64,000 nucleotides of DNA from an uncultured Acidobacteriia bacterium. Lineage in GTDB: Bacteria > Acidobacteriota > Terriglobia > Bryobacterales > Bryobacteraceae. Location: contig CAIUOG010000131.1 in NCBI GenBank assembly GCA_903900705.1, positions 62,001-126,000 on the forward strand. Direction: 5' to 3'. The notes under the pieces are model-generated. The model ran no database searches and was not told the DNA's origin. It saw nothing but the letters and a program-made list of their open reading frames with translations. Both the position numbers and the translations under genes were made by a program. Below, piece by piece: positions 1-7,904 of this stretch. Position 1 is the stretch's first letter, and the number at the start of each line of letters is the position of its first letter.

Positions 1-183
1 GTGCGCGTGGCAGGGGTTGATTTCACTCCACGTGTTGAGAATGGCAATGACGGGGCGGCCCGTGAAGTCCTCCCGGTTGTACCCCAACTGTTTCATGCGG
101 GAGCGGTGGCTGAAGCCCCGCATGTTGTCGGGGCCGAACCAGCGGTAGCTGCGGAGGTCTTCGGGCTTCTTGTTCTGAGGCAT
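1..183 (-). CDS. IlvD/Edd-family sugar-acid dehydratase, N-terminal fragment
   Basis: Only the first 61 codons lie in the window; the gene runs off the left edge. The ATG is at 183 and the peptide starts [15 protein letters not shown], followed by [14 protein letters not shown] and [12 protein letters not shown]. This is the N-terminus of the IlvD/Edd dehydratase family, where the Cys in the NPCH segment is the first ligand of the iron-sulfur cluster. The [10 protein letters not shown] opening resembles L-arabonate/galactonate dehydratases more than biosynthetic dihydroxy-acid dehydratase, but substrate cannot be decided from this fragment. It is divergent from pgk with a 64-base gap. Confidence 0.85.
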   Translation of the reverse strand, partial: MPQNKKPEDLRSYRWFGPDNMRGFSHRSRMKQLGYNREDFTGRPVIAILNTWSEINPCHAH

Positions 184-247
184 GCGACCCTCCATCATAT
201 CGGGCCGCTTTGGTAAGCTCGAATTTACCTCCACACCCACTAAAATC

Positions 248-1417
248 ATGGCTAAACTATCCATCAAAGACCTGGACCTCAACGGCAAACGTGTCTTCAT
301 CCGCGTGGACTTCAATGTGCCTCTCGCCAACGCGGGCCAGGAGATCACCAGCGATAAGCGGATCCGCGCCTCGCTGCCGACCATTCAGTATGCTCTGGAA
401 CACGGCGCGGGCGTGATCCTCGCCTCGCACCTCGGCCGCCCCAAGGGCAAGCCGAACGCTGAAATGAGCATGAAGCCGGTGGCTGCAAAGCTGGCGGAAC
501 TGCTGGGTAAGCCGGTCACTCTGGCGCCGGATTGCATTGGCCCCGAAGTGGAAGCCCTGCTGCCCGCGCCCGGCGAAGTGCTGCTGCTCGAAAATCTTCG
601 CTTCCACGCCGAAGAAGAGGCGAACGATCCGGCATTCAGCGAAAAGCTCGCGAAACTCTGTGACGTTTATGTGAACGACGCGTTCGGTTCCGCGCACCGT
701 GCCCACGCCTCCACGGTCGGCATGATCCGGTACTGTTCACAGGCCGCCGCCGGGCTGCTGATGGACCAGGAGCTGAAGTACCTCGGCATGGCCACCACGA
801 ACCCGGAACGGCCCTGCGTCGCGATTCTGGGCGGCGCGAAGGTGTCGGACAAGATCGAGGTGATCGAGAACATGGCGAAGGTTGTCGACAAGGTTCTGAT
901 CGGCGGCGCCATGGCCTATACGTTCCTGAAGTGCCAGGGCCATGCAACCGGCAAGTCACTCGTGGAGGACGACAAGCTCGAACTCGCGGCGCGTCTGATG
1001 GCCGAGTATCCGTCGAAGCTGGTGTTCCCGGTGGATCACGTGGTCGCTTCGGAATTCAAGGCCGGCGCCGAAAATGAAACTGTGACCGAGATTCCCGAAG
1101 GCAAGATGGCGCTCGACATCGGCGCCAAGACCATTGCGGAATACGAAGCCATCATCGGCACCGCGAAAACCATCATCTGGAACGGCCCGATGGGCGTGTT
1201 CGAAATGCCCCCGTTTGACAAGGGCACCGTGGCGCTGGCGATTGCGGTTGCGAACTCCGGAGCCATCTCCGTAGTGGGCGGCGGCGATTCCGAAAAGGCC
1301 ATCAAGAGCGCCGGGGTCACCAGCAAGATTTCGCACGTGTCCACGGGCGGCGGCGCTTCACTCGAATTCCTCTCGGGAATCGAACTGCCCGGCGTTGCGG
1401 CCCTCACCGAAAAGTAA
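248..1417 (+). CDS. pgk: phosphoglycerate kinase
   Basis: Cytoplasmic glycolytic enzyme that transfers phosphate from 1,3-bisphosphoglycerate to ADP. The 389-residue length is normal for the bacterial family. The N-terminal substrate domain shows [12 protein letters not shown] and the HLGRPKG segment; the C-terminal nucleotide domain shows [18 protein letters not shown] and the VVGGGDS loop. The reading frame is open from 182, but the ATG at 248 gives the canonical [11 protein letters not shown] start and the upstream 22 codons do not match the family. It stands alone, divergent from the dehydratase fragment and followed by the RraA-like gene. Confidence 0.98.
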   Translation: MAKLSIKDLDLNGKRVFIRVDFNVPLANAGQEITSDKRIRASLPTIQYALEHGAGVILASHLGRPKGKPNAEMSMKPVAAKLAELLGKPVTLAPDCIGPEVEALLPAPGEVLLLENLRFHAEEEANDPAFSEKLAKLCDVYVNDAFGSAHRAHASTVGMIRYCSQAAAGLLMDQELKYLGMATTNPERPCVAILGGAKVSDKIEVIENMAKVVDKVLIGGAMAYTFLKCQGHATGKSLVEDDKLELAARLMAEYPSKLVFPVDHVVASEFKAGAENETVTEIPEGKMALDIGAKTIAEYEAIIGTAKTIIWNGPMGVFEMPPFDKGTVALAIAVANSGAISVVGGGDSEKAIKSAGVTSKISHVSTGGGASLEFLSGIELPGVAALTEK

Positions 1418-1450
1418 CACCGCGCTAAATCATCCCCCTGTAAATCATCG

Positions 1451-1487
1451 TGCGCAATACTCTGTCCCTGCGATAGAGTATTGCGCA
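1451..1487 (+). promoter_or_regulatory. perfect 13-bp inverted repeat overlapping the start of the RraA-like gene
   Basis: TGCGCAATACTCT (1451-1463) and its exact reverse complement (1475-1487) flank an 11-base loop. The last base of the right arm is the A of the ATG at 1487. No Shine-Dalgarno sequence is visible outside the stem. Possible roles are an operator for a dimeric regulator, an RNA hairpin hiding the start codon, or the 3' end of pgk; there is no T-tract, which argues against a classical terminator. Just upstream, TAAATCATC occurs twice (around 1425 and 1441). Confidence 0.6.
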
Positions 1488-2395
1488 TGAGCAGAAAATT
1501 CGCCGGCCTGGTTCTTCTGGCCGCATGCCTTTCCGCCACCGCGCAGGTCCCCATCCTGACGCGCGAGCAATTGATTCGCTACACCGAAAACTGGAAGGGA
1601 GAACGCTTCCCGGACGGTCGCCCCAAAGTCTCAGACAAGGCAATCAAAAAGATGGACGGGCTGTCCGCGGAGGAAGTCTGGTCCGTGCTGCCCGGCGAAG
1701 GTTACCGGAATCAGTACGAAGGCGATTTCCGGATTCTCCATCCGGAGAAAAAGCTCATCGGCCGCGCCGTGACCGTGCAGTTCATGCCCGCGCGCCCGGA
1801 CGTGAAAGGTCCCAACGAAGAAGACGCGAAGGCGAAGGGGCTGCGCGACAACGGGAATCAGCGCGTGATCGATATGCTGCGGGAGGGTGATGTCCTGGTG
1901 GCCGATATCTTCGGCAAGATCGAAGGCGGCACCCTGGTGGGCGACAACCTGGCGACTTATATCTACGCCGTCACCCACAAAGGCCTGGTGGTGGATGGCG
2001 CGATTCGCGACCTCGAAGGCATCTTTCCGCTCCAGATTGGCGCCTACTTCCGCGGCGTCCACCCTACCCCGATTTCACCCGAGGTCATGATTACGGGCAT
2101 CAACGTTCCCATCCGCATCGGCAACGCGACCGTGCTGCCCGGCGACGTGGTTTTCGGCGACCGCGAGGGCGTCTACTTCGTGCCCCCGCACCTGGTGGAC
2201 AAGATCCTCACGAATGCAGACACGCTGCATATCCACGATGAGTGGACGCAGAACAAGTTCATTCATGAGACCAGCAAGTACAAGTCGAGCGATGTCTATG
2301 GGACTCCCCGGGATGCGAAGCTGAAGCAGGAATACCAGGAGTATCTGAAGAAGAAGCTGGACGAGCTTCACGCCAAAGAAGCCAAAGAAAAGTAA
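1487..2395 (+). CDS. secreted RraA-like family protein
   Basis: About 302 residues, opening with a hydrophobic signal peptide (MSRKFAGLVLLAACLSATAQ) that predicts export. The rest resembles the RraA/class II aldolase-like fold (4-hydroxy-4-methyl-2-oxoglutarate aldolase relatives): GDVLVADIFGK, GGTLVGDNLA and the VVDGAIRDLEG segment carrying the Arg-Asp pair that binds substrate and metal in aldolase members. It is about twice the length of E. coli RraA because of N- and C-terminal extensions, including a Lys-rich tail. A TTG at 1481 is an alternative start inside the inverted repeat. Substrate is unknown; RNase E regulation is unlikely for an exported protein. Confidence 0.8.
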   Translation: MSRKFAGLVLLAACLSATAQVPILTREQLIRYTENWKGERFPDGRPKVSDKAIKKMDGLSAEEVWSVLPGEGYRNQYEGDFRILHPEKKLIGRAVTVQFMPARPDVKGPNEEDAKAKGLRDNGNQRVIDMLREGDVLVADIFGKIEGGTLVGDNLATYIYAVTHKGLVVDGAIRDLEGIFPLQIGAYFRGVHPTPISPEVMITGINVPIRIGNATVLPGDVVFGDREGVYFVPPHLVDKILTNADTLHIHDEWTQNKFIHETSKYKSSDVYGTPRDAKLKQEYQEYLKKKLDELHAKEAKEK

Positions 2396-2404
2396 AGGGA
2401 TGTG

Positions 2405-2695
2405 CTAACGCGTTTCAAACGAACGGCAGACGTGGATGGCCGCCTCGCGCTCTTCCACGCCGCGCACGTTGGAAAACCTCGGACCCACGTACAGCAGGGC
2501 GGCCAGCCTGTTCAGATCGTTCGGTGAGCCGGTCGCATAAACCTGCACCCGGCCGTCGTCTTCATTCCGGACCCAGCCGCGCAGGCCCAGTTCGGACGCA
2601 TGCTTTTGTACAAACCAGCGGAATCCGACGCCCTGCACATGGCCTGAGACGAACCAGGTCCGGGCAGATTCCTTGTCCTTAGAGCGGACTTCCAT
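2405..2695 (-). CDS. acyP: acylphosphatase
   Basis: Small cytoplasmic enzyme that hydrolyses acyl phosphates; 96 residues, the usual family length. The signature is clear: VSGHVQGVGFRWFV with catalytic Arg26, then GWVRNEDDGRV with the catalytic Asn44. The C-terminal strand is present. Its start codon lies within the last codons of the upstream response-regulator gene (17-base overlap on the same strand), suggesting co-transcription and coupled translation. Confidence 0.93.
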   Translation of the reverse strand: MEVRSKDKESARTWFVSGHVQGVGFRWFVQKHASELGLRGWVRNEDDGRVQVYATGSPNDLNRLAALLYVGPRFSNVRGVEEREAAIHVCRSFETR

Positions 2696-3098
2696 TGGTG
2701 GCCGAGAGGATTCCGGACGGAGTCCCGAGCGCTTCTTTCACCGCCTCGCTCAGCCGCTGTGGCGTGAAGGGCTTGGCGATGAGTTTGAAGCCCCGTTCCA
2801 CGACATACTTCCGCACCACCTGTGTCTCGTCATAACCGGACATAAATAACACCCGCAGTTCCGGCGTCTCCGCCAGCAACTGATCCGCCAGCATGGGCCC
2901 GCTCATGCCGGGCATCACGACGTCGGTCAAAAGCATGACAGGCTTTGGATTCAAACGCCGAAATGCGGAGATGGCGCTGTCTGTCCCCTTGGCGAGGATA
3001 ACTTCGAAGCCGTCTCGCGTGAGTACCGTTTGCGCCACACGCAGAACATCCTGCTCGTCGTCTACGATGAGTATTTTCGGTGTTGTGGAATGTTCCAT
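2679..3098 (-). CDS. CheY-like single-domain response regulator
   Basis: A 139-residue stand-alone receiver domain. The acidic pair Asp13-Asp14, the phosphoacceptor Asp59 in LLTDVVMPGMSG, Ser87 in LFMSGY and Lys109 in IAKPFTP are all present, so it should be phosphorylatable. There is no output domain. The FMSGYDE and AKPFTPQRLSEAV segments resemble receiver domains attached to hybrid histidine kinases. I chose the ATG at 3098 because it precedes the first beta strand closely; the frame remains open to 3128. No partner kinase lies nearby. It precedes and overlaps acyP. Confidence 0.9.
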   Translation of the reverse strand: MEHSTTPKILIVDDEQDVLRVAQTVLTRDGFEVILAKGTDSAISAFRRLNPKPVMLLTDVVMPGMSGPMLADQLLAETPELRVLFMSGYDETQVVRKYVVERGFKLIAKPFTPQRLSEAVKEALGTPSGILSATNGSPL

Positions 3099-3245
3099 CG
3101 CTTGATCTCCCCCCCGGTTGCAGGTCAAATCCCTGCGGTGAGAAGCTGTATTGTATCAATTGCACAGGGTTTGAGTTGTAGCCCGGTTGTGAAATCCTGT
3201 AGCGGAAAGTACCCGGCAGGCCCTGGCAAACGTCTGTCAATTTTG

Positions 3246-4037
3246 ATGTCTCTTTATTCACCCATCTCCCGCCGCGGCTTTGTCCGGTACGCAGGCGCAT
3301 CCACGCTGGCGGTTTCAGCGGGCCCGCCGTTGTGGGGCGCATCGGACTTCTGGAACAGGAAGCCCGTGAATGCGTGGAGCAGTCAGGAGATTGCTCAGCT
3401 CACCGCGCATTCGCCCTGGGCGAAGGAAGTAAATGCCGAGTTTGAACTGGACTCGGATTACACCACGAACGGGAATGCCGGGCCGGGAATTGGTCGCGGC
3501 GGCATCCTCACGGCGCCGGGTGCGGATTCCCAGAATCAGTTTGAAATCGGCCGTGACAAGAACGATAAACCGCGCGCGCCTCGCAGCCGGGAGCCCGTGA
3601 CCGTGCGGTGGGAGAGCGCTCAGCCCATTCTGGACGCACTGGGGATTCCACTTCCTTCTGATTTTCAGGGACGGTACGTTTTGAGCGTCAGCGGCTTGCC
3701 GCTGGGTGTGATGGATAAGCGACGCCGCAATGGCAGCGGCCCGGAGTTGAGCGCGGACCCGCAGGAGAACACTCCGGCCGCCCGCCAGCGCCGTATGATC
3801 GAACAATTGCAGGCATCGGCCACGCTCGAAGCCCGGGGCAGGGAACCGGAGCAGCCGGGGTTGGTCCGTGTTGTGCCGCGAACGGCGGGCACCTACCTCT
3901 TCGGATTCTCAAAAGACCTGCTTCCCCTTGCGGCGAATGACCGGGAAGTTGTGTTTACGCTGCGAACCGCCCTCATGTCGGTACGGGCGAAGTTCGAGCC
4001 GAAGGAAATGCTGTACCGCGGCCAGTTGTCGGTGTAA
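3246..4037 (+). CDS. Tat-exported hypothetical protein (paralogue A)
   Basis: A 263-residue protein of unknown function. The N-terminus SRRGFVRYAGASTLAVSAG is a twin-arginine signal peptide, so it is probably exported folded. The mature part starts with ASDFWNRKPVNAW and has SPWAKEVNAEFEL, VTVRWESAQPILDAL, and a C-terminal FGFSKDLLPLAANDREVVFT block ending in AKFEPKEMLYRGQLSV. The same blocks in the same order make up the next gene, so this is a paralogous tandem pair. The ATG at 3246 is chosen because it gives the compact Tat peptide; the frame is open upstream. No cofactor-binding motif was recognised. Confidence 0.8.
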   Translation: MSLYSPISRRGFVRYAGASTLAVSAGPPLWGASDFWNRKPVNAWSSQEIAQLTAHSPWAKEVNAEFELDSDYTTNGNAGPGIGRGGILTAPGADSQNQFEIGRDKNDKPRAPRSREPVTVRWESAQPILDALGIPLPSDFQGRYVLSVSGLPLGVMDKRRRNGSGPELSADPQENTPAARQRRMIEQLQASATLEARGREPEQPGLVRVVPRTAGTYLFGFSKDLLPLAANDREVVFTLRTALMSVRAKFEPKEMLYRGQLSV

Positions 4038-4104
4038 TCCCCGTTTGTAATTGATTGTGAAAATGCGAATTCACCCCGGAGCGGATCAGGTTAAATAGAG
4101 GGTT

Positions 4105-5007
4105 ATGGCAGCCATGTCTCCCCATCTCCGGCACAGTCGCCGGGAAATTCTGCAACTGGCAACTTCCGCCGGACTGTTCATCCTGTCCGGTTCCACCGCC
4201 TTTGCCGCGTCGGACTTCTGGAATAAGAAGCCCGCATCGGACTGGACTGGTGACGAGATTGAGCAGCTCAAGACCAAGTCACCCTGGGCGAAGAAACTCC
4301 GCGCTGAGATGACCATGGGCGGCGGAGGCGGTGGTGGCCGCGGCGGCGGGGACTCCATGGATCGTGGTGGTTCCAAAGGCAGTTTTGGCGGTATGTCCGG
4401 CGCTGACAGCAACGGCATCAGCGTGGGTGGCCGTGGCGGTGGTGGCGGCCGTGGCGGTGGTGGCGGTGGCGAGATGGGTGGTGGCGGGGGTGGCGGAGCC
4501 CAGCTGGGGCCGGAAGTTGTGGTGCGCTGGGAAAACTCGAAGGCGATGCTGGACGCCACCAAATTACAGGTTCCACCGGAACTGGACGCGCACTACGCCA
4601 TCAGTGTTACCGGGCTTCCCCCGCAGATGCTGGCGATGATGCTGAACGGGCGCGGTGGTGGTCGCGGTCGCGGTCGTGATGGTGGTGGTCGTGACGGTGC
4701 AGGCCGGGACGGTGGCGCTCCGCCCGCAGATGCTGCTCCGGAAGATCCGGCCGCGCGCCAGAAGGCCGCGGTTGAGCGGCTGCTTCATGCCGCGACGCTC
4801 ACGGCGAAGAATCACGATCCGCAGACGGCTGATCTCGTGCGCCAGGCCAACCAGAATCAGACTCTGATCTTCGGTTTCCCGAAGGAAGCGCTGAAACTGG
4901 CAGCCAATGACAAGGACGTTCTCTTCACTTTTAAGCTTGGAGCTCTGTCCATCAAAGCCAAGTTTGAGCCGAAGGACATGATGTACAAGGGCGAACTGAG
5001 CATTTAG
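4105..5007 (+). CDS. Tat-exported glycine-rich hypothetical protein (paralogue B)
   Basis: A 300-residue paralogue of the preceding gene. It has its own Tat-like leader (HSRREILQLATSAGLF) and the same conserved blocks: ASDFWNKKPASDW, KSPWAKKLRAEM, VVVRWENSKAMLDA, ISVTGLP, FGFPKEALKLAANDKDVLFT and AKFEPKDMMYKGELSI. It differs by long glycine/arginine-rich inserts between about residues 72 and 132 and again at about 187-210, which make it longer. These inserts are simple-sequence expansions and may be a flexible surface tract. Function is unknown; the pair is probably co-expressed (67-base gap). Confidence 0.8.
   Translation: MAAMSPHLRHSRREILQLATSAGLFILSGSTAFAASDFWNKKPASDWTGDEIEQLKTKSPWAKKLRAEMTMGGGGGGGRGGGDSMDRGGSKGSFGGMSGADSNGISVGGRGGGGGRGGGGGGEMGGGGGGGAQLGPEVVVRWENSKAMLDATKLQVPPELDAHYAISVTGLPPQMLAMMLNGRGGGRGRGRDGGGRDGAGRDGGAPPADAAPEDPAARQKAAVERLLHAATLTAKNHDPQTADLVRQANQNQTLIFGFPKEALKLAANDKDVLFTFKLGALSIKAKFEPKDMMYKGELSI
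4315..4503 (+). repeat. GGT/GGC-rich simple-sequence tract in the coding region
   Basis: The DNA here is dominated by GGN codons with interspersed CGT/CGC, encoding runs such as GGGGGGGRGGG and RGGGGGRGGGGGG. The tract is absent from the otherwise colinear upstream paralogue, so it arose by local expansion within this gene. A second, arginine-rich tract occurs at about 4660-4710. Confidence 0.85.
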
Positions 5008-5017
5008 AACGGCGGAC

Positions 5018-5497
5018 TCAGAAGAGCCGGGGCTGCTCCTCCACGGGGGCAGCCTTTTTCTTTTTCACGCCGCGCAGCGGACTGCCCACCACGCCCAGGA
5101 CCTGTATGCTCCGCAGCGCCTGCCGCGGAACGAAGACTTTCTGGTTGTTTCCATCGGGTTCCGGAGGCGTGACGCCAAAGCCGCTCGCATCCCAGCTGAG
5201 CAGGTTGTTCGGCAGGACTCCGTCCATGATCTCGCCGTCGCGAAAGACCATTCGTACCCAGAGCCCTTCCAGCTTTGGCCTGGTCATAAAGATCCGGCCG
5301 GCATCTGTCTCGCTCTCAAAATCCCGCACAAAGCAGACGCTTTTCACTTCGGAGTAAGGGATTTCAAGGAGAGAGCCGTCCGGCTTCAGCAGTTCGAGGA
5401 CGGTGGGCTGCAGATAGCTCCAGGGATTGACAAAGCCGCTCAGGCTTTCGCGATCAAAGCGCCGGACTACTACCTTCTTGGCCGTTGAACTTGCCAA
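5018..5497 (-). CDS. conserved hypothetical protein
   Basis: A 159-residue soluble protein with no signal peptide or membrane segment. It is beta-rich in appearance: KKVVVRRFDRESLSGFVNP, VLELLKPDGSLLEIPYSEVKSVCFVRDF, LWVRMVFRDGEIMDGVL, and a short basic C-terminus GVKKKKAAPVEEQ. This suggests two related small barrel-like halves, and I have the impression of a family conserved in Acidobacteria, but I cannot name it with confidence. It converges on the Tat pair with a 10-base gap and is divergent from the recombinase gene. Confidence 0.6.
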   Translation of the reverse strand: MASSTAKKVVVRRFDRESLSGFVNPWSYLQPTVLELLKPDGSLLEIPYSEVKSVCFVRDFESETDAGRIFMTRPKLEGLWVRMVFRDGEIMDGVLPNNLLSWDASGFGVTPPEPDGNNQKVFVPRQALRSIQVLGVVGSPLRGVKKKKAAPVEEQPRLF

Positions 5498-5566
5498 TCG
5501 TCATCCTTCCGGGCGAAGCTCAAGTCCGTCCGCCAACACCCTGGGCAGCGGAATTGATTTAAACAT

Positions 5567-5595
5567 TTTCGAGAATATTGTATCATTGCTCGAAA
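5567..5595. promoter_or_regulatory. inverted repeat upstream of the XerD-like gene
   Basis: TTTCGAG (5567-5573) and its exact complement CTCGAAA (5589-5595) are separated by an AT-rich 15-base spacer in the 138-base divergent intergenic region. The AT-rich setting (5555-5590) in an otherwise GC-rich region suggests a promoter/operator. It does not match a dif site convincingly. Confidence 0.4.
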
Positions 5596-5635
5596 GGGTC
5601 GCCTCCTGTAACGGAACCCTCACAGAAGCCGGACT

Positions 5636-6550
5636 ATGACCAACCAGGCCACCGCCGCCGAGTCACAGCTCTCCCGGGGCATTCGCTCGTTCCTCGTCTG
5701 GTGCCGCATGGAAAAGGGCCTTTCGCGGAACTCTCTGGAGGCTTACTCGACCGATCTGGCCGGTTTCCGCAACTTCATCGAACCGCTGACGTCCGGCAAC
5801 TTTCCTGATGCGGAACTTTTAATTCGCTATCTGAACTCCCTCTATCAAAAGGAGTTAAGCAGTCGCTCCATTGCCCGCCATCTGAGCGCGGTCCGGAGCC
5901 TGTTCCACTTCCTGCTCACCGAAGGTCTGATTTCGGCCGACCCCACTGAGCATCTATCCAGCCCCAAACAGTGGACCACGATTCCGAAGTTCCTGAATCG
6001 CGAGCAGATTGAAAAGCTGATCGAAGCGCCGGATGTTTCAAAACCCAGCGGTCAGCGGGATCGCGCCATGTTTGAGCTTCTGTACGCCACCGGCATCCGC
6101 GTCAGCGAACTGATCGAAGTGCGCCTCTCCGGCCTCGATACCGGACTGGGTCTGATCCGCGTCACCGGCAAGGGCAACAAGCAGCGCATCATTCCCGTTC
6201 ACGCCGAAGCGCTGTCCGCCATTGAAACGTATGTCCGGGAGGGGCGCCCCGCGCTTCTGAAGGGCCAGACTTCCCCGCATCTTTTCGTCACGGCCCGCGG
6301 CGGCGGAATGACCAGGCAGGCCTTCTGGGCCTCCATTAAACTCAACGGGAAGAAGGTGGGCATATTCCACAACCTGTCACCGCATGTGCTGCGTCACACC
6401 TTTGCGACCCATTTGCTGGAAGGGGGCGCGGATCTGCGCAGCGTACAGACCATGCTGGGGCACGCCGATTTATCCACCACCGAAATCTACACGCACGTCG
6501 TCCGCTCGCGCCTCCGCGATACTCTGGACCAGCACCATCCACGAGCCTGA
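5636..6550 (+). CDS. xerD: tyrosine recombinase, XerD type
   Basis: A 304-residue site-specific recombinase expected to resolve chromosome dimers with a partner Xer protein and FtsK at dif. The N-terminal core-binding domain shows MEKGLSRNSLEAYSTDL. The catalytic domain has the full set: Arg155 in ATGIRVSEL, Lys179 in GKGNKQR, His250 and Arg253 in SPHVLRHTFATH, His276 in GHADLSTTE and nucleophile Tyr285 in IYTHV. The GHADLSTT wording fits XerD better than XerC. There are no mobile-element neighbours, supporting a housekeeping role. The next gene starts 25 bases downstream. Confidence 0.9.
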   Translation: MTNQATAAESQLSRGIRSFLVWCRMEKGLSRNSLEAYSTDLAGFRNFIEPLTSGNFPDAELLIRYLNSLYQKELSSRSIARHLSAVRSLFHFLLTEGLISADPTEHLSSPKQWTTIPKFLNREQIEKLIEAPDVSKPSGQRDRAMFELLYATGIRVSELIEVRLSGLDTGLGLIRVTGKGNKQRIIPVHAEALSAIETYVREGRPALLKGQTSPHLFVTARGGGMTRQAFWASIKLNGKKVGIFHNLSPHVLRHTFATHLLEGGADLRSVQTMLGHADLSTTEIYTHVVRSRLRDTLDQHHPRA

Positions 6551-6575
6551 CCGAACCGGAAACACGACCCAGCCT

Positions 6576-7904
6576 ATGAGCGACTACCTGTTCATGCTCG
6601 ACAATCACCTGGACGCGGGCCAGACCCGCGCCGTTGAAGGGATCCGGCAGCTTGCCACGTCCGCCGGGATGAACGTCTGGCTGACGGGCGGCGCTATGCG
6701 AGACATGCTCCGTGGTGCGCCGATTCGGGATCTCGACTTTACCGTGGAGCACGATGCGCTGAAGGTCGGCCATGCTCTTGCGAAAAGCCTGGAAGGCGGG
6801 GTGGTTTCCGAAGATCCGCTGAAACGCTGGATCGAACTCGCGCTGCCCGGTGATGTGACGGCCTCGGTATCCAACGCCCGGACGGAACACTACACCAAAC
6901 CCGGCGGCAAACCGCAGATTGCGCCGGCGACCATCCACGCCGATCTGGCTCGCCGCGACTTCACCATCAACGCCATCGCCCTTTCGCTGGGACGCGGCTC
7001 GCGCGGTCTTCTGGTGGACCCCGTCAACGGACAGGCGGATCTTCTCAGCCGCGAACTGCGGCTGGCGAATCCCTACGCGTTTTTTGACGACCCGGCCCGC
7101 CTGTATCGCCTCTTCCGGTTCCAGCACTCGCTCGGTTTCACTCTGCTGCCGCGCACGGAAAGCCAGCTCGAAAACGCGCTGCTGGAGGAATACCATGCGG
7201 CAGTTCCCGCCGCCGCGCTGGTCCGGGAACTTCGTTCCGCCGTGAAGGAAGGGGGTGCGCCCGGGATGATCGCCGGGCTGGACGCCCATGGACTGCTTCG
7301 GACCCTTTCGCCCGCGCTCACCGGAGCCCGGCTGAATACCGCTGGCCTGACAAAATTCGAAGAGGTTGCGCATTCGGTGTTGCCCTCCGGCTACCCCGGT
7401 GGCTGGCTGGCGTTTCTTTCGGTCCTCACGGAAAAACTGAACGTGAAGGATCGCGCGGCCGCGATTCGTACCGTGGAACTGACGCCGGAAGAAACCACGC
7501 TCTGGAAGAATCTGGACACACGGGTCAAAACGCTGGAAGGCGTGCTGGGCGCTCCGCGCGCTCCCCGCCCGTCGCAGATCTGGGAGGCGCTCTATTCGGC
7601 GACTTCCGATGAGGTTCTGCTGGTGCTTTACCGCTCCTCGGCCGGCGCGGTGCAGGATCGCATCCAGGCGTACTACGAGCGCTATCTGCCTCTTTCGCAG
7701 GATGTGACTGAGGACGACGTGATTGCCGCCGGCGCCAAACCGGGCACCGCGAAGTACGACAAGGTCTGGCGGACGCTGATCGCCGCGAAGCTCAATGCCA
7801 AGCCGCCGAAGCCGGAGGCGGAGAGCGCGGACGACGAAGCGCCGACGCCCGTGGTAGCTGCGGCAGGGGTGGGACGGCCCCGCAAACAGCCTTCCGCCAT
7901 CTAG
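6576..7904 (+). CDS. tRNA nucleotidyltransferase / poly(A) polymerase family protein
   Basis: A 442-residue class II nucleotidyltransferase of the Cca/PcnB family. The head has the nucleotide-binding LTGGAMRDML, the metal-binding DLD in PIRDLDFTVE, the ARRDFTINAIAL motif and the DPARLYRLFRFQ segment. No HD phosphohydrolase motif is visible. The C-terminal 40 residues are Pro/Ala-rich and end GVGRPRKQPSAI, which looks like a disordered basic tail. CCA addition versus poly(A) synthesis cannot be settled from the sequence. The ATG at 6576 is chosen; the frame is open upstream within xerD. The final four bases are shared with the convergent DUF429 gene. Confidence 0.85.
   Translation: MSDYLFMLDNHLDAGQTRAVEGIRQLATSAGMNVWLTGGAMRDMLRGAPIRDLDFTVEHDALKVGHALAKSLEGGVVSEDPLKRWIELALPGDVTASVSNARTEHYTKPGGKPQIAPATIHADLARRDFTINAIALSLGRGSRGLLVDPVNGQADLLSRELRLANPYAFFDDPARLYRLFRFQHSLGFTLLPRTESQLENALLEEYHAAVPAAALVRELRSAVKEGGAPGMIAGLDAHGLLRTLSPALTGARLNTAGLTKFEEVAHSVLPSGYPGGWLAFLSVLTEKLNVKDRAAAIRTVELTPEETTLWKNLDTRVKTLEGVLGAPRAPRPSQIWEALYSATSDEVLLVLYRSSAGAVQDRIQAYYERYLPLSQDVTEDDVIAAGAKPGTAKYDKVWRTLIAAKLNAKPPKPEAESADDEAPTPVVAAAGVGRPRKQPSAI

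Noticed and set aside
1418-1486. intrinsic terminator of pgk
   Set aside because: The strong inverted repeat has no T-tract and runs into the next start codon, so it is better described as a regulatory dyad.
4315-4503. CRISPR-like or minisatellite array
   Set aside because: The repetition is codon-level GGN simple sequence in frame, with no regular spacers or constant repeat unit.
5555-5600. possible dif site before the XerD-like gene
   Set aside because: The AT-rich segment does not give two 11-base arms around a 6-base centre that match known dif arms; fewer than half the positions agree in the best alignment.
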